Shown: piece by piece, positions 48,374 through 57,646 of the stretch
How the letters are laid out: every line of letters starts with the position of its first letter
Position numbering within the stretch: position 1 is the stretch's first letter
NCBI RefSeq assembly: GCF_905397275.1
Contig: NZ_CAJPUY010000008.1
Location: forward strand, 124,001 to 188,000
Direction of reading: 5' to 3'
DNA length: 64,000 nucleotides
Source: Cupriavidus yeoncheonensis
GTDB taxonomy: Bacteria > Pseudomonadota > Gammaproteobacteria > Burkholderiales > Burkholderiaceae
Notes under the pieces: generated by a model
Database searches by the model: none
The model's input: the letters and a program-made list of their open reading frames with translations, nothing else
What the model was told of the DNA's origin: nothing
Made by a program: the position numbers and the translations under genes

Positions 48374-48474
48374 GGTTGCCTCCGGGGTGATGTATCTGGC
48401 AGACGCGCCAGCTTACTCCATCCCGGCGCCCGAAGGGCCGCCGCATATCGCATATGCGCATATCGCGCCGGCGG

Positions 48475-48966
48475 TCAGAACACGCCCAGCGCAAGGCCGG
48501 CCGCGAGGCCGGCGCCAATCTCGGCGCAGCGCTCCAGATCGTCGGCGCCGATCTGCTTGGGCGCAAGGATTCGCTCAGGCGTCTGCGCATGCGTGCAGAC
48601 GATCAGACCCGGCGCCACGCTTTTCAGGCGCCAGCCGGTCGCGATGCGGTCGATCTGGCGCAGGGCGTTCTGCCCATCGCTGCCCGCACAGATCATGACC
48701 GCGTAAGGACGGCCGTTCACGCGGTCGAGCGCGGCGTAGTAGCAGCGGTCGAAGAAATCCTTCATCAGGCCGGACATCGCGGCCAGGTTTTCGGGCGTCG
48801 CGAACAGGTAGCCGTCGGCGGCCAGCACATCGTCCGGCCCGGCCTCGGTCGCACGCCGCAGGCTGACCGTGACGCCCGCCTGCTGGCTCGCGGCGTCGGC
48901 GGCGGCCCGGGCCATCTGCGCGGTGCCGCCGGTCATGGTGTGGTAGACGATCAGCAGGGTCTTCAT
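48475..48966 (-). CDS. Flavodoxin-like protein, possible partner of the adjacent diiron protein
   Basis: A 163-residue protein with a flavodoxin fold: the phosphate-binding loop YHTMTGGTAQMA near the N-terminus, then YLFATPENLAAMSGLMKDFFDR (FMN-ring loop region). It lies 58 bp after the diiron-type gene on the same strand, in the order (diiron then flavodoxin) in which the two domains are fused in flavodiiron proteins. Could instead be an independent NAD(P)H:FMN oxidoreductase. Confidence 0.78.
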   Translation of the reverse strand: MKTLLIVYHTMTGGTAQMARAAADAASQQAGVTVSLRRATEAGPDDVLAADGYLFATPENLAAMSGLMKDFFDRCYYAALDRVNGRPYAVMICAGSDGQNALRQIDRIATGWRLKSVAPGLIVCTHAQTPERILAPKQIGADDLERCAEIGAGLAAGLALGVF

Positions 48967-49024
48967 TCGTGCATGCTCATGCTCGCGAGGTTCGGGGCGA
49001 CTGTAGCACGCACGTGCGCGCCGC

Positions 49025-49765
49025 CTACCGCTGCACCGGCCGCTGCGCCAGCCGCTGGGACAGACGCTCCAGCAGCGCCGCGCCATCGCCGCGCCACGCG
49101 CTGCCATGCATGCACGCCAGCGTGGCGGGATGCAGGTCGGCCAGGCGCTGCAGGTGCATGCCGGTGTCCGGGCTGTGCGCGTAATAGTCCATCTGCAGGC
49201 GGAAGGCCTCGCTCGCTTCGAGGATGTCGCCTTCCGTGAGCGGCGGGTTGGCATCGCCGGGCTGCGTGAACAGGTCACCGCACAGCAGCGTGCGCGTGGT
49301 TTCCTCGAATGCCATCGAGCATTCCCAGCCATGCGGCACGTGCGGCGTGGCCAGCCAGCGGATACGGTGCGTGCCCAGGCTGATGACCTCGCCATCCGCC
49401 ATCGCCCGGGCCGGCCGCGTGGCGATGTCGTTGATCGACACCATGGCGGCGATCTGCCCGCACAGCGGCACGGCATCCGGCGCCAGTTCCAGGAAATCGT
49501 TGAGCGTGCCGCATTCGTCGGACTCGACATGGGAGAAGCCGATATAGGCGAGCCGCGACACCGGCATCACGCGCTCGATGGCTGCGCGGATCTGCCCGAA
49601 CAGCTTGCGCGGGCCCGTGTGGTAGAGCAACGGCCTGTCATCCACCACCAGGTACTGGTTGAAGGAGAAGCCGCCCGGCATGTCCTGCGGGGGGACGGGC
49701 GTGGAGATGCGGTAAATGCCATCGGCAATCTCGTCGACGGTGGTGGCGGGTCCGGTGTGTTCCAT
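49025..49765 (-). CDS. Oxygen-binding diiron (flavodiiron-like) metallo-beta-lactamase-fold protein
   Basis: A 246-residue MBL-fold protein of the ODP/flavodiiron class. The ligands match those of flavodiiron proteins: H79-x-E81-x-D83 in SHVESDECG, His145 (or 142) in PHVPHGWEC, Asp164 in CGDLF and His220 in CMHGSA. The flavodoxin domain that is normally fused at the C-terminus is absent here and is encoded next. GGGGA lies 6 bases before the ATG at 49765. Likely reaction is reduction of O2 or NO; sensor-type ODP proteins are an alternative. Confidence 0.75.
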   Translation of the reverse strand: MEHTGPATTVDEIADGIYRISTPVPPQDMPGGFSFNQYLVVDDRPLLYHTGPRKLFGQIRAAIERVMPVSRLAYIGFSHVESDECGTLNDFLELAPDAVPLCGQIAAMVSINDIATRPARAMADGEVISLGTHRIRWLATPHVPHGWECSMAFEETTRTLLCGDLFTQPGDANPPLTEGDILEASEAFRLQMDYYAHSPDTGMHLQRLADLHPATLACMHGSAWRGDGAALLERLSQRLAQRPVQR

Positions 49766-49906
49766 GTTCACTCCCCTTCTTCTGCCGGGCCAACCCGGCC
49801 ATCACGCGGTGGCTGTCGCGCGGCATGCGCGCACCGTTACAGGCTAAGAGGCATTGTGGCTGGATGCAACCCGCGGTGAACGTGGCCGTCGTCACCGGCG
49901 CTGTCG

Positions 49907-50830
49907 TCACCGCCCGTCGAAGCGCCTCGCCAGGCCCTTGGTGCGAAACGCGTCGACCACGAACTCGACGAACACGCGCGTGCGGGGCGGCAGCAACGTG
50001 CGGCTCGGGTAGTAGAGCGAGATCGGGCCATTGTCCGCATACCAGCCGGGCAGCAGCCGCATCAGCGCGCCGCTCTCCAGGCGCGGCGCGGCGTGCGGCA
50101 TGGGCAGCAACGCAATGCCCAGCCCGTGCATGGCCGCGTGGGCCATGGCCTCCGGATCATCGAAGATCAGGCGCGCGCGGTGGCCGGCCGCTGCCTGCTC
50201 GCCGACCTGGTTGCGCAAGGTCCACGCGCGCAGGCGCCCGGTGGCGCCCGAGCGCCGCACGATGCCATCGAACGCGGCCAGGTCGGACGGGTGCCGGGGC
50301 AGCGGCCGCCCCTTCATGTACGCCGGCGATGCCACCGCCACCACGTGGGTGTGCGCCAGTTCACGCGCGACCACGCCCTCGGTCAGCTCGATGCCGCCGC
50401 CAATGGCGGCGTCGAAGCCGTCGCGGATCAGGTCGGTGGGCCGGTTCTCGAAGTGCCAGTCAGGCACGATGCCGGGATACAGCGCCAGGAATTCGCCCAG
50501 CAGCGGCACCAGGTATTCGCGCCCGAACGCCAGCGCCATGCTGACCTTGAGCACACCCGCAGGCTTGCCGGCGTCCTGGGCCGCACCGGCAAACGCATCG
50601 CGCAGCGCCGAGTAGGGATCGGACACCTGCGTGAAGAACTGCTCGCCGCCCGTGGTCAGCGTCAGGCGCCGCGTGCTGCGGTGGAACAGGCGTAGTCCCA
50701 GGTGCCGCTCCAGTCGCGCCACGTTCTTGCTGACGGCAGCCGGCGTGAGCCCGAGCCGGCGCGCCGCAGCCGAAAAACTGCCGGTCTCCGCACTCTGGAT
50801 AAACGATTCAAGCAGGTTGAGGGCTTCCAT
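49907..50830 (-). CDS. LysR-family transcriptional regulator
   Basis: A 307-residue regulator; the winged helix is MEALNLLESFIQSAETGSFS-like at residues 1-60, and the effector domain follows. I chose ATG 50830, the usual LysR start; an upstream in-frame start at 50872 is not preferred. It is transcribed divergently from the SDR gene 117 bp away, so it probably controls that gene. Confidence 0.9.
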   Translation of the reverse strand: MEALNLLESFIQSAETGSFSAAARRLGLTPAAVSKNVARLERHLGLRLFHRSTRRLTLTTGGEQFFTQVSDPYSALRDAFAGAAQDAGKPAGVLKVSMALAFGREYLVPLLGEFLALYPGIVPDWHFENRPTDLIRDGFDAAIGGGIELTEGVVARELAHTHVVAVASPAYMKGRPLPRHPSDLAAFDGIVRRSGATGRLRAWTLRNQVGEQAAAGHRARLIFDDPEAMAHAAMHGLGIALLPMPHAAPRLESGALMRLLPGWYADNGPISLYYPSRTLLPPRTRVFVEFVVDAFRTKGLARRFDGR

Positions 50831-50947
50831 GCCCACCAGCTTATACCAATGGTTGAAGAACATGATCCGCACTCATGCCTACCAGTAGGGGAATGCACCA
50901 ACCATACTTCCCTGCACCCCCCTCATCCTTTCAGGAGCACGAACATC

Positions 50948-51691
50948 ATGAGCACACCTCTTTCCGGCAAGGTTGCATTCGTTACCGGCGGCGCACGCGG
51001 CATTGGCGCCGCAGTGGTGCGCCGCCTGGCGCGCGAAGGCGCGGCCGTGGCCTTCACCTACCAGAGTTCGGGCGCAGGCGCGCAGGCGCTGGCGGAATCG
51101 ATCCAGGCTGCCGGCGGACGCGCCAAGGCCTTCCATGCCGACGCGGCGGACGCGGCCTCGCTGGCGCGCGCTGTCGACGAGGCGGCAAGCCATTTCGGCA
51201 AGATCGATATCCTGGTCAACAACGCCGGCGTGCTGCTGCTGGGGCCGGTCGAAGGTTTCTCTCTGGAGGACTTCGACAAGACCCTGGCCGTGAACGTGCG
51301 CGCGGTGTTCGTGGCGGCCAAGGCAGCATTGCCCCACATGGGCGAAGGCGGCCGCATCATCAACATCGGCAGCTGCAATGCGGACCGGATTCCGTTCGCC
51401 GGCGGCAGCGCGTATGCCATGAGCAAGGCCGCGCTGAAGGGCCTGGTGCAGGGCATGGCGCGCGATCTTGGCCCCCGCGGCATCACCGTGAACAACGTGC
51501 AGCCGGGTCCGACCAATACCGACATGAACCCCGAGCACACCGACTTCGCCAGTGCGCTGCATGGCCTGATGGCATTGCAGCGCCACGCGGATCCCGACGA
51601 GATCGCCGGCATGGTGGCATACGTTGCCAGTCCGGAAGCAGGCTTCGTCACCGGCGCCAGCCTGAACATCGACGGCGGCTTCAGCGCCTGA
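50948..51691 (+). CDS. Short-chain dehydrogenase/reductase (3-oxoacyl-ACP reductase-like)
   Basis: A 247-residue SDR. The nucleotide site is TGGARGIG (13-20), NNAG at 91-94, and the catalytic triad is Ser142, Tyr156 and Lys160 in SAYAMSK. The start at 50948 has AGGAG 10 bases upstream. It faces the LysR gene divergently, a common arrangement for stress- or substrate-induced SDRs. Substrate unknown. Confidence 0.92.
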   Translation: MSTPLSGKVAFVTGGARGIGAAVVRRLAREGAAVAFTYQSSGAGAQALAESIQAAGGRAKAFHADAADAASLARAVDEAASHFGKIDILVNNAGVLLLGPVEGFSLEDFDKTLAVNVRAVFVAAKAALPHMGEGGRIINIGSCNADRIPFAGGSAYAMSKAALKGLVQGMARDLGPRGITVNNVQPGPTNTDMNPEHTDFASALHGLMALQRHADPDEIAGMVAYVASPEAGFVTGASLNIDGGFSA

Positions 51692-51702
51692 GGGCGCGCA
51701 TC

Positions 51703-51864
51703 GCGGCCGCGGCCGCGGTTGCGGTTGCGGTTGCGGTTGCGGTTGCGGTTGCGGTCGCGGTCGCGGTTGCGGTTGCGGTTGCGGTTGCGGTTGCGGTTGC
51801 GGTTGCGGTTGCGGTTGCGGTTGCGGTTGCGGTTGCGGTTGCGGTTGCGGTTGCGGTTGCGGTT
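51703..51864 (+). repeat. Hexanucleotide array, 27 units of GCGGYY
   Basis: Two GCGGCC units are followed by 25 GCGGTY units (23 GCGGTT and 2 GCGGTC), 162 bp, beginning 12 bp after the SDR stop. Apparent proteins read through it (PQPQ, RNRN or AT repeats) are artefacts of the repeat. The array is expected to be length-variable. Confidence 0.95.
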
Positions 51865-52203
51865 GCGGGCCCATTGCGTGGCCCGCAAGGGCGCCGTGTG
51901 CGCACGTTCGCCGGCATGCCCCCACCTTTGCAGGGATACGGATCGCCTCACGGGCACCGACATTGCATGCAGTGTGCTGCTGCGGCACACGATTCCCCAA
52001 TCTTCCCCGTACGTTCGGGACCGGCGGCCGCCATGCGGCCACCGGCCATTTTTCTCCTCGCCGCCAACGGTGCGGGGAAGCCGTGATGAATTCACCTCCG
52101 CAGCCACCAGTTGAGTAGTTCTACTCTTTCTCGCATGCAGCACGCGCGGCATAGTGCGCGCTTCGCGCCAAACGGGCCGGCAAAGGAAAGCCAGACAGAC
52201 GGT
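51865..52203. other. Intergenic stretch after the array
   Basis: About 340 bp with no convincing gene. A small palindromic hairpin GAGTAG-TT-CTACTC (52113-52126) is followed by CTTTCTCG and could be a terminator or operator. Confidence 0.45.
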
Positions 52204-52683
52204 ATGAGCAGGCGTAAGGACTTTAGCGTCGGCGCACAGGCCGAAGGCCAGGACGGCCAGCGCCGGCGCATTGACGAATGGATGACGCTGGTCGGCCAGC
52301 ACAAGACCACGCTCGGCTTCGACGACTGGCTGCAGCGGATTCTCGACGAACAGCATCAGCGCGCCGCGGCCGAAGCGGGGCATGGCGTTTGCCAGCCCGC
52401 GTCGCGCCTGCTGCGCCAGGGCGACATGCTGTTCCGGCTGGAGCACGGCGCGCGCTACCGCGTACGCAACGGTCAGGAGCCGGCCCGCGTCTTCACTTGC
52501 GTGTTCGATGGAGAAACCCCCTACATCGCCTTCGAGAACGTGGTGACCGGTGTGCGCTTTCCGTGGATCACCGTGGACGGCGTGTTTCGCCAGAGCGAGC
52601 TGCGTTCGATGACGCGGCTGGAGCCAGGCGAATCCGGCGAAGCCAGTCCTGCCGGCCAGCCGGCCGGCACGTCATCCGCATAA
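52204..52683 (+). CDS. Conserved hypothetical protein
   Basis: A 159-residue soluble protein, MSRRKDFSVGAQAEGQDGQR start, helical N-terminal half (RRIDEWMTLVGQHKTTLGFD) and a beta-rich C-terminal half (FTCVFDGETPYIAFENVVTG). No family recognised. The start is uncertain because no ribosome site is well placed; an upstream ATG at 52135 in the same frame is possible. Codon use matches neighbours, so it is probably real. Confidence 0.65.
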   Translation: MSRRKDFSVGAQAEGQDGQRRRIDEWMTLVGQHKTTLGFDDWLQRILDEQHQRAAAEAGHGVCQPASRLLRQGDMLFRLEHGARYRVRNGQEPARVFTCVFDGETPYIAFENVVTGVRFPWITVDGVFRQSELRSMTRLEPGESGEASPAGQPAGTSSA

Positions 52684-52805
52684 GGAAGCGCGCAGATATT
52701 CGTTAGCGCAGAGGCGCGATCGGGTTACGGTTGCGTGCTGAACGGGCTGGCTCCGGCCCGATCATCCCGATAGTCCCGATAGTCCCCACACAGCACGCAA
52801 GACCG

Positions 52806-53783
52806 ATGACTGCATCCCGACGACAATTCCTCCGCTACGGCACGGCGGCCACCGCCGCCATCGCCGCCGACACCCTGCGTATTGCCGCATTCCCGGGCGC
52901 CGGCACAGCCCGCGCCCAGGGCCGTCCGCTGCTGAAGGCCGGCGACCAGAAAGGCGGCCTGCGCGCGCTGCTCGAATCCGCCGATGCACTGCGCGGACTG
53001 TCCTACGACATCCAGTGGACCGAGTTCCCTGCCGCCGCGCCGCTTGCCGAAGCGCTCAATGCGGGCGCGGTCGACTGCGGCCCGATCGGCGACGCGCCGG
53101 CAATCTTCGCGCTGGCCGCGGGCACGCGCATCCGCCTGATCGGGGCCAACCGGTCCGATCCGTATGGCACGGCCATCCTGGTCCGGCCGCACTCCGCGCT
53201 GAAGACCGCAGCGGACCTGAAAGGAAAGAGCATTGGCACCAACCGCGGCTCGATCGGTCATTTCGTCGCGCTCAAGGCGCTGGAATCCGCCGGGCTGCGG
53301 CCGGAAGACGCCAACATCCGCTTCCTGCCGCCCGCCGATGCCAAGCTCGCTTTGACGAGCGGCTCCGTCGACGCCTGGGCCACCTGGGAACCCTATACCG
53401 CCATGGCGGAAACCAGCGGGCATGCGCGCGTACTGGTCAGCGGGCGCGGGCTGTGGTCGGGACTGAGCTACCTGGCCGCCACCGACGCCGCGCTGGCGGC
53501 CAGGCGCGCCGTGCTCGCCGATTTCCTGCAGCGCGTGGTGCGCGCGCAGGCCTGGTCGTACCAGCATGTGCCGGAATTCTCGGCGACGCTGGCGCGCATC
53601 ATCGGCATTTCGCCGGAGGCGGCGCGCCTGCAGTTCGAACGCCGGCGCACGCAGTGGCAGAAGATCGACGATGCGCTGATTGCCGAGCAGCAGCGCACCG
53701 CCGATTTCTACCTGAAGGCCGGGCTGCTCAGGCAGCGGCTCGACGCGCGCACGACCTTCGATACGGGCTTCGCGATCGCCTGA
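52806..53783 (+). CDS. Tat-exported sulfonate/nitrate-type ABC substrate-binding protein
   Basis: A 325-residue SsuA/TauA/NrtA-type periplasmic binding protein. It carries a Tat-type signal (SRRQFLR at residues 4-10). Signature parts are VDCGPIGDAPAIFALAAGTR, KTAADLKGKSIGTNRGSIGH and DAWATWEPYTAMAE. No permease or ATPase gene lies beside it, so it is an orphan that must share a transporter elsewhere or act in sensing. Ligand not determinable from sequence. Confidence 0.88.
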   Translation: MTASRRQFLRYGTAATAAIAADTLRIAAFPGAGTARAQGRPLLKAGDQKGGLRALLESADALRGLSYDIQWTEFPAAAPLAEALNAGAVDCGPIGDAPAIFALAAGTRIRLIGANRSDPYGTAILVRPHSALKTAADLKGKSIGTNRGSIGHFVALKALESAGLRPEDANIRFLPPADAKLALTSGSVDAWATWEPYTAMAETSGHARVLVSGRGLWSGLSYLAATDAALAARRAVLADFLQRVVRAQAWSYQHVPEFSATLARIIGISPEAARLQFERRRTQWQKIDDALIAEQQRTADFYLKAGLLRQRLDARTTFDTGFAIA

Positions 53784-53785
53784 GA

Positions 53786-54151
53786 TCAGTAGCCGTAGCT
53801 GACCGGCGCCTCATAGTAGCCGCGGGCTTGCGGGGCGCACGGCACGTAGCCGCCGACGTCGTCGCGATAGCAATAGCCCGGCGGGACGGCCGGCGCGGCA
53901 TAGCTCACGCGGGCCGGGGGCGCATAGGCGACCGGTGCGGGTGCATAAGCGACTGGCGCGGGTGCATAAGCGACTGGCGCGGAGGCAACGGCCGCACCGA
54001 ATGCCAGGCCGACCAGCGCGCCAACGGCCAGCGCCACGCCGGCCTGCGAGCCGCCACCATGGTGATAGCGTTCATGCGCCGACGCCGGCCCGGCGGCCAG
54101 CAAGGCCAGCGACACGGCGGCAGCGGAAGCGATACGGATAGAGGGGCGCAT
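53786..54151 (-). CDS. Secreted small protein with Ala/Pro/Tyr repeats
   Basis: A 121-residue protein: signal peptide (ends PASA at about 25), His/Gly segment ERYHHGGGSQ, a glycine/alanine-rich hydrophobic helix (residues about 38-55), and three APVAYAP repeats, then a tyrosine-rich end with two Cys. AGGAG lies 5 bases upstream. Similar envelope-associated hypotheticals are common in Burkholderiaceae. Function unknown. Confidence 0.75.
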   Translation of the reverse strand: MRPSIRIASAAAVSLALLAAGPASAHERYHHGGGSQAGVALAVGALVGLAFGAAVASAPVAYAPAPVAYAPAPVAYAPPARVSYAAPAVPPGYCYRDDVGGYVPCAPQARGYYEAPVSYGY

Positions 54152-54623
54152 GTCTGACTCCTGTTCGGGTACTGATGTCGTGATGTCATCATGCACAAGA
54201 AACCCGCGCTCAGGTGTTTCCGCGGAGGGCCGCACTTGTTAGCGTTGTAACGCGCGCTTCCCCTCGTAACGGACAATTACATGATTCTCGCCGCCGCGCC
54301 GCGCAGATGGGCCCGTGTGATCTGAACGCTTTCGTATAATCTCGGCTCGGCGTCCAGATCTCCAAGCAACTGGCCGCCCTGCTCCGGCCGGCTTGCCGCG
54401 CGCCAGACAGGCCCGACGGCAAGCCATGCGGCGTCGCCATGCTGCGCCGGTCAATTTCGTGGAAGCGGTTTGCCCTTCATGTGGCGTTGCTTCCTGTGTT
54501 CGTCTTCCGCGCCCCCGGACCCTTCGCATCCTCAGGCCTCCGTTCCCCGCCATTCGGCGTGCAGGACTTGCCGGAGCCTTCGCAAGGATTTCCGGGCGGC
54601 CACGTCTCAACGTGAATCCGCCA
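54152..54623. other. Upstream region of the MscS gene
   Basis: About 470 bp between divergent genes. It contains an exact TATAAT (54335-54340) for the plus strand, but no good -35 is 17 bp upstream. No gene or RNA recognised. Confidence 0.45.
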
Positions 54624-57062
54624 ATGCGCAGACTATCCTGGCTCGCCCTGAGCCTTGTGCTGACAGCACTGTTCAACCTGATGCCCGCGGCAATGGCCGC
54701 CGAGCCGGCATCCGCCCCCGAAGCGGACCAGCCGCCGGCCCTGACGCACGCCGAGGCCATGGCCGAACTCAAGCGCCTGCAGACCGAGCAGGACCGCATC
54801 AAGCAGTCCGCCTCGAGCGTCAACGGCAACACGCGGCTCGGCGACATGGACGAGGCGCTGCACCAGCTCGCAACCGACGTCAACAAGCTGAAGTCCGCGC
54901 TGACACCGCAGCGCGCGCAGCTCCAGGCCCAGCTCGACGTGCTGGGGCCGCCGCCCGCGCCCGGCACTACGCCTGAAACGGCTGCGGTGGCACGACAGCG
55001 CGCCGAGCTGAACGCGCGCAAGGTCCAGCTCGACAACGCGCTCAAGCAGGCGACCGAGGGCAAGGAGAATATCGAGAACCTGAATGCCCAGCTCGGCAAG
55101 CTGCAGCGCGGCCGGATGAAGGACCAGCTCGCGCTGCGCTCGGAAAGCATCCTGAATCCGCAGTTCTGGGCGCCGCTGTTCAAGCCGTCCGAGGACGACA
55201 GCGCGCGCATGGCGGCCTTCGCCGATGACGTCGTGCCGATGCTGCAGACCGCCTGGGAGCCGGAGCACCGCGCGGCCACGGCCTTGCTGCTGGTGCTGGC
55301 GCTCGCCATCTGGACGCTGGGCCGGCGCCTGACCGAACGCGCCGCCGTATGGTTCTGCCTGAACTGCCTGCCCGAAAACCGGTTGCGGCGCAGCGCGCTG
55401 GCGCTGGCCACGGCGCTCACCACCGTGGCCACGACGGCGCTGGCGGTGCAGCTGGTCTATATCGCCTTCACGCGCAATTTCGAGCCACCGGCCGACCTGC
55501 AGGACCTGCTGAGCCAGATGGCCAGGCTGATGCTGACCAGCGCGCTGATCGCCGGGCTCGGCCGCGCGCTGCTGTGCACGCGTCATCCGTCGTGGCGGCT
55601 GCCGGCGCTGGCAGACCCGGTCGCGCTCGCGCTCAAGCCGTTCCCGCGCGCGCTGGCCGGGCTGTTGCTGCTGGCGGGCACGCTCGAATTGCTCAACCAC
55701 GTCGCCGACACCAGCGTGCCGTTCACGCTGCTGGGCCGCGGCCTGGTGTCGCTGGTGGTGGTCTTCACGATCGGCGCCGCGCTGCTGCGCGCCAACCGCG
55801 TGCGCAGCGGCCTGGCCGCGGCCGGCGAGCGCGCCGAGGCGCGCGCCACGCTGGCGGGCATGATCCACGCCGGCGTCACGCTCGCGGTCATCATTGCGCT
55901 CGTCGCGCTGCTCGCGGGCTATGTCAGCTTTGCCCGCTTCGTGACCTACGAGCTGGTGTGGTTCGACATCGTGCTATGCACGCTGTACCTGCTGACGCAG
56001 CTCACGCGCGACACCTTCGAAAGCCTGCTCTCGCCGCAGCACGCCAGTGGCCGCGTGATCCGGCAGCTCTTCGGCGTGGACGAGAGCCGGCTGGAACAGG
56101 CCTCGACGCTGCTGTCGGGCCTCGGCACGAGCGTGCTCACGATCATTGCCGCTATCGCGCTGCTGACCGGCGGCTTCGGCACCACGCCGGCCGAACTGCT
56201 CGACAGCCTGCTGACCGTGCTTGGCGGCGACAAGCTGCGCAGCTACAACATCATGCCCGAGCGCATCGTCAATGCTGTGGTCGCGCTGTCAGTGGGCATC
56301 TGGCTGCTGCGCTCGGTGCGGCGCTGGCTCGATGCCGAGCTGCTGCCGCGCATGTGCATGGAGCCGGGCCTGCGCGCGTCGCTGGTCACGCTGTTCAGCA
56401 ACGTCGGCTATGTGCTCATCGTGCTGCTGACGCTGTCGCTGCTCGGCGTGAAGTGGGAAAACCTGGCGTGGATCGTCAGCGCGCTGTCGGTGGGGATCGG
56501 CTTTGGCCTGCAGGAGATCGTCAAGAACTTCGTGTCCGGCCTGATCCTGCTGACCGAACGCCCGGTAAAGGTCGGCGACATGGTCAGCATCGCCGGCGTG
56601 GAAGGCGACATCCGCCGCATCAACGTGCGCGCCACCGAGATCCAGCTTGGCGACCGCTCCACCGTGATCGTGCCCAATTCGCAGCTGATCTCGCAGAACG
56701 TTCGCAACGTGACCATGAGCAACAGCACGCAGGGCGTGGCCACGCTGCAGCTCACCTTCCCGCTGAATACCGATCCCGAACAGGTGCGCGATCTGCTGCT
56801 CGATATCTACCTGGACAATGAAACGATCCTCGACCATCCCGTGCCATCGGTCACGTTCAGCCAGCTCGCTCCCAACGGCATCACGCTGAGCGTGACCGGC
56901 TACGTGTCGAATCCGCGCATTGCGGGCTCCACCAAGAGCGACCTGCTGTTCGAGATCCTCAAGCGCCTGCGTGCCGCGGGCATTCCCCTGACCATGCCGC
57001 AAACGCTGCGCGTGGAGAACCTGCCGGGGATGACGGCGGAGGCGCTGCTGCCGGCGCCGTAG
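54624..57062 (+). CDS. Large MscS-family mechanosensitive channel (DUF3772 + MscS)
   Basis: An 812-residue inner-membrane channel. A signal peptide (MRRLSWLALSLVLTALFNLM) is followed by a periplasmic coiled-coil/DUF3772 domain (about 60-215), about ten transmembrane helices, and the C-terminal MscS pore and vestibule (LSVGIGFGLQEIVKNFVSG, GDMVSIAGVEGDIRRINVRA, VPNSQLISQNVRNVTMSN). The GFGLQEIVKNFVSG pore-helix end is well conserved. Protects against osmotic downshock in related proteins. ATG at 54624 chosen because the signal starts there; a GTG at 54612 is also possible. Confidence 0.92.
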   Translation: MRRLSWLALSLVLTALFNLMPAAMAAEPASAPEADQPPALTHAEAMAELKRLQTEQDRIKQSASSVNGNTRLGDMDEALHQLATDVNKLKSALTPQRAQLQAQLDVLGPPPAPGTTPETAAVARQRAELNARKVQLDNALKQATEGKENIENLNAQLGKLQRGRMKDQLALRSESILNPQFWAPLFKPSEDDSARMAAFADDVVPMLQTAWEPEHRAATALLLVLALAIWTLGRRLTERAAVWFCLNCLPENRLRRSALALATALTTVATTALAVQLVYIAFTRNFEPPADLQDLLSQMARLMLTSALIAGLGRALLCTRHPSWRLPALADPVALALKPFPRALAGLLLLAGTLELLNHVADTSVPFTLLGRGLVSLVVVFTIGAALLRANRVRSGLAAAGERAEARATLAGMIHAGVTLAVIIALVALLAGYVSFARFVTYELVWFDIVLCTLYLLTQLTRDTFESLLSPQHASGRVIRQLFGVDESRLEQASTLLSGLGTSVLTIIAAIALLTGGFGTTPAELLDSLLTVLGGDKLRSYNIMPERIVNAVVALSVGIWLLRSVRRWLDAELLPRMCMEPGLRASLVTLFSNVGYVLIVLLTLSLLGVKWENLAWIVSALSVGIGFGLQEIVKNFVSGLILLTERPVKVGDMVSIAGVEGDIRRINVRATEIQLGDRSTVIVPNSQLISQNVRNVTMSNSTQGVATLQLTFPLNTDPEQVRDLLLDIYLDNETILDHPVPSVTFSQLAPNGITLSVTGYVSNPRIAGSTKSDLLFEILKRLRAAGIPLTMPQTLRVENLPGMTAEALLPAP

Positions 57063-57076
57063 CGCCAGGCGGGTGG

Positions 57077-57463
57077 CTAACGGTAGGTCTGGAGGTATGC
57101 CAGCAGATCGTCGATCTGCTGGTCATTGCCCATGCCCCAGAAGCGCATGCGCGTACCCGGTACGACCTTGCCGGGCGATCTGACGAAGGCGCGCAGGGTA
57201 TCGGCCGTCCACACCACGCCGGATGCGGTCATGGCCGGAGAATAGCGATAGTCCGCGGTACTGCCCGCGCGCCTGCCGACAATGGCATTGAGTTGCGGGC
57301 CGAAACCACCGCGTGCGGAGGGTCCCACGCTGTGGCAGGACGCGCAGCGGGTGGAGAACACTTCCTTGCCAGCCTGGGCATCGGCGGCGAAGGCGGCGAA
57401 GGCGGAATGCGCAAGGACAAGGCAGGTCAGCGCCCGAACAAGGCGCGGTACAGCGTGATGCAT
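57077..57463 (-). CDS. Class I c-type cytochrome
   Basis: A 128-residue secreted monoheme cytochrome: signal peptide to about AFAADAQ, heme motif CASCH (Cys40, Cys43, His44), and likely axial Met106 in PGTRMRFWG. Cytochrome c2/c550-like electron carrier. It converges on the MscS gene with a 14-bp gap. Confidence 0.9.
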   Translation of the reverse strand: MHHAVPRLVRALTCLVLAHSAFAAFAADAQAGKEVFSTRCASCHSVGPSARGGFGPQLNAIVGRRAGSTADYRYSPAMTASGVVWTADTLRAFVRSPGKVVPGTRMRFWGMGNDQQIDDLLAYLQTYR

Positions 57464-57646
57464 GGGTCATGCCAGGAGATCGCCCCAATGGGCAGGCCCG
57501 CATGATAGCGTGACGCGGCCGGCAGCGTGAACGGGGTTGACTGGCAACTTGCGGGCGCCAGTCACATACTAGGAGAGGTTCCTGCCGGCCAATCGCGGCA
57601 GTCAGCAAGACCGGAAGCCCCAACAAGAAGAATGGAGGGAGAAGGG

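Noticed and set aside
51673..51917. Proteins rich in PQPQ, RNRN, RLRL or AT repeats
   Set aside because: They are translations of the GCGGTT array in several frames and both strands, not real proteins.
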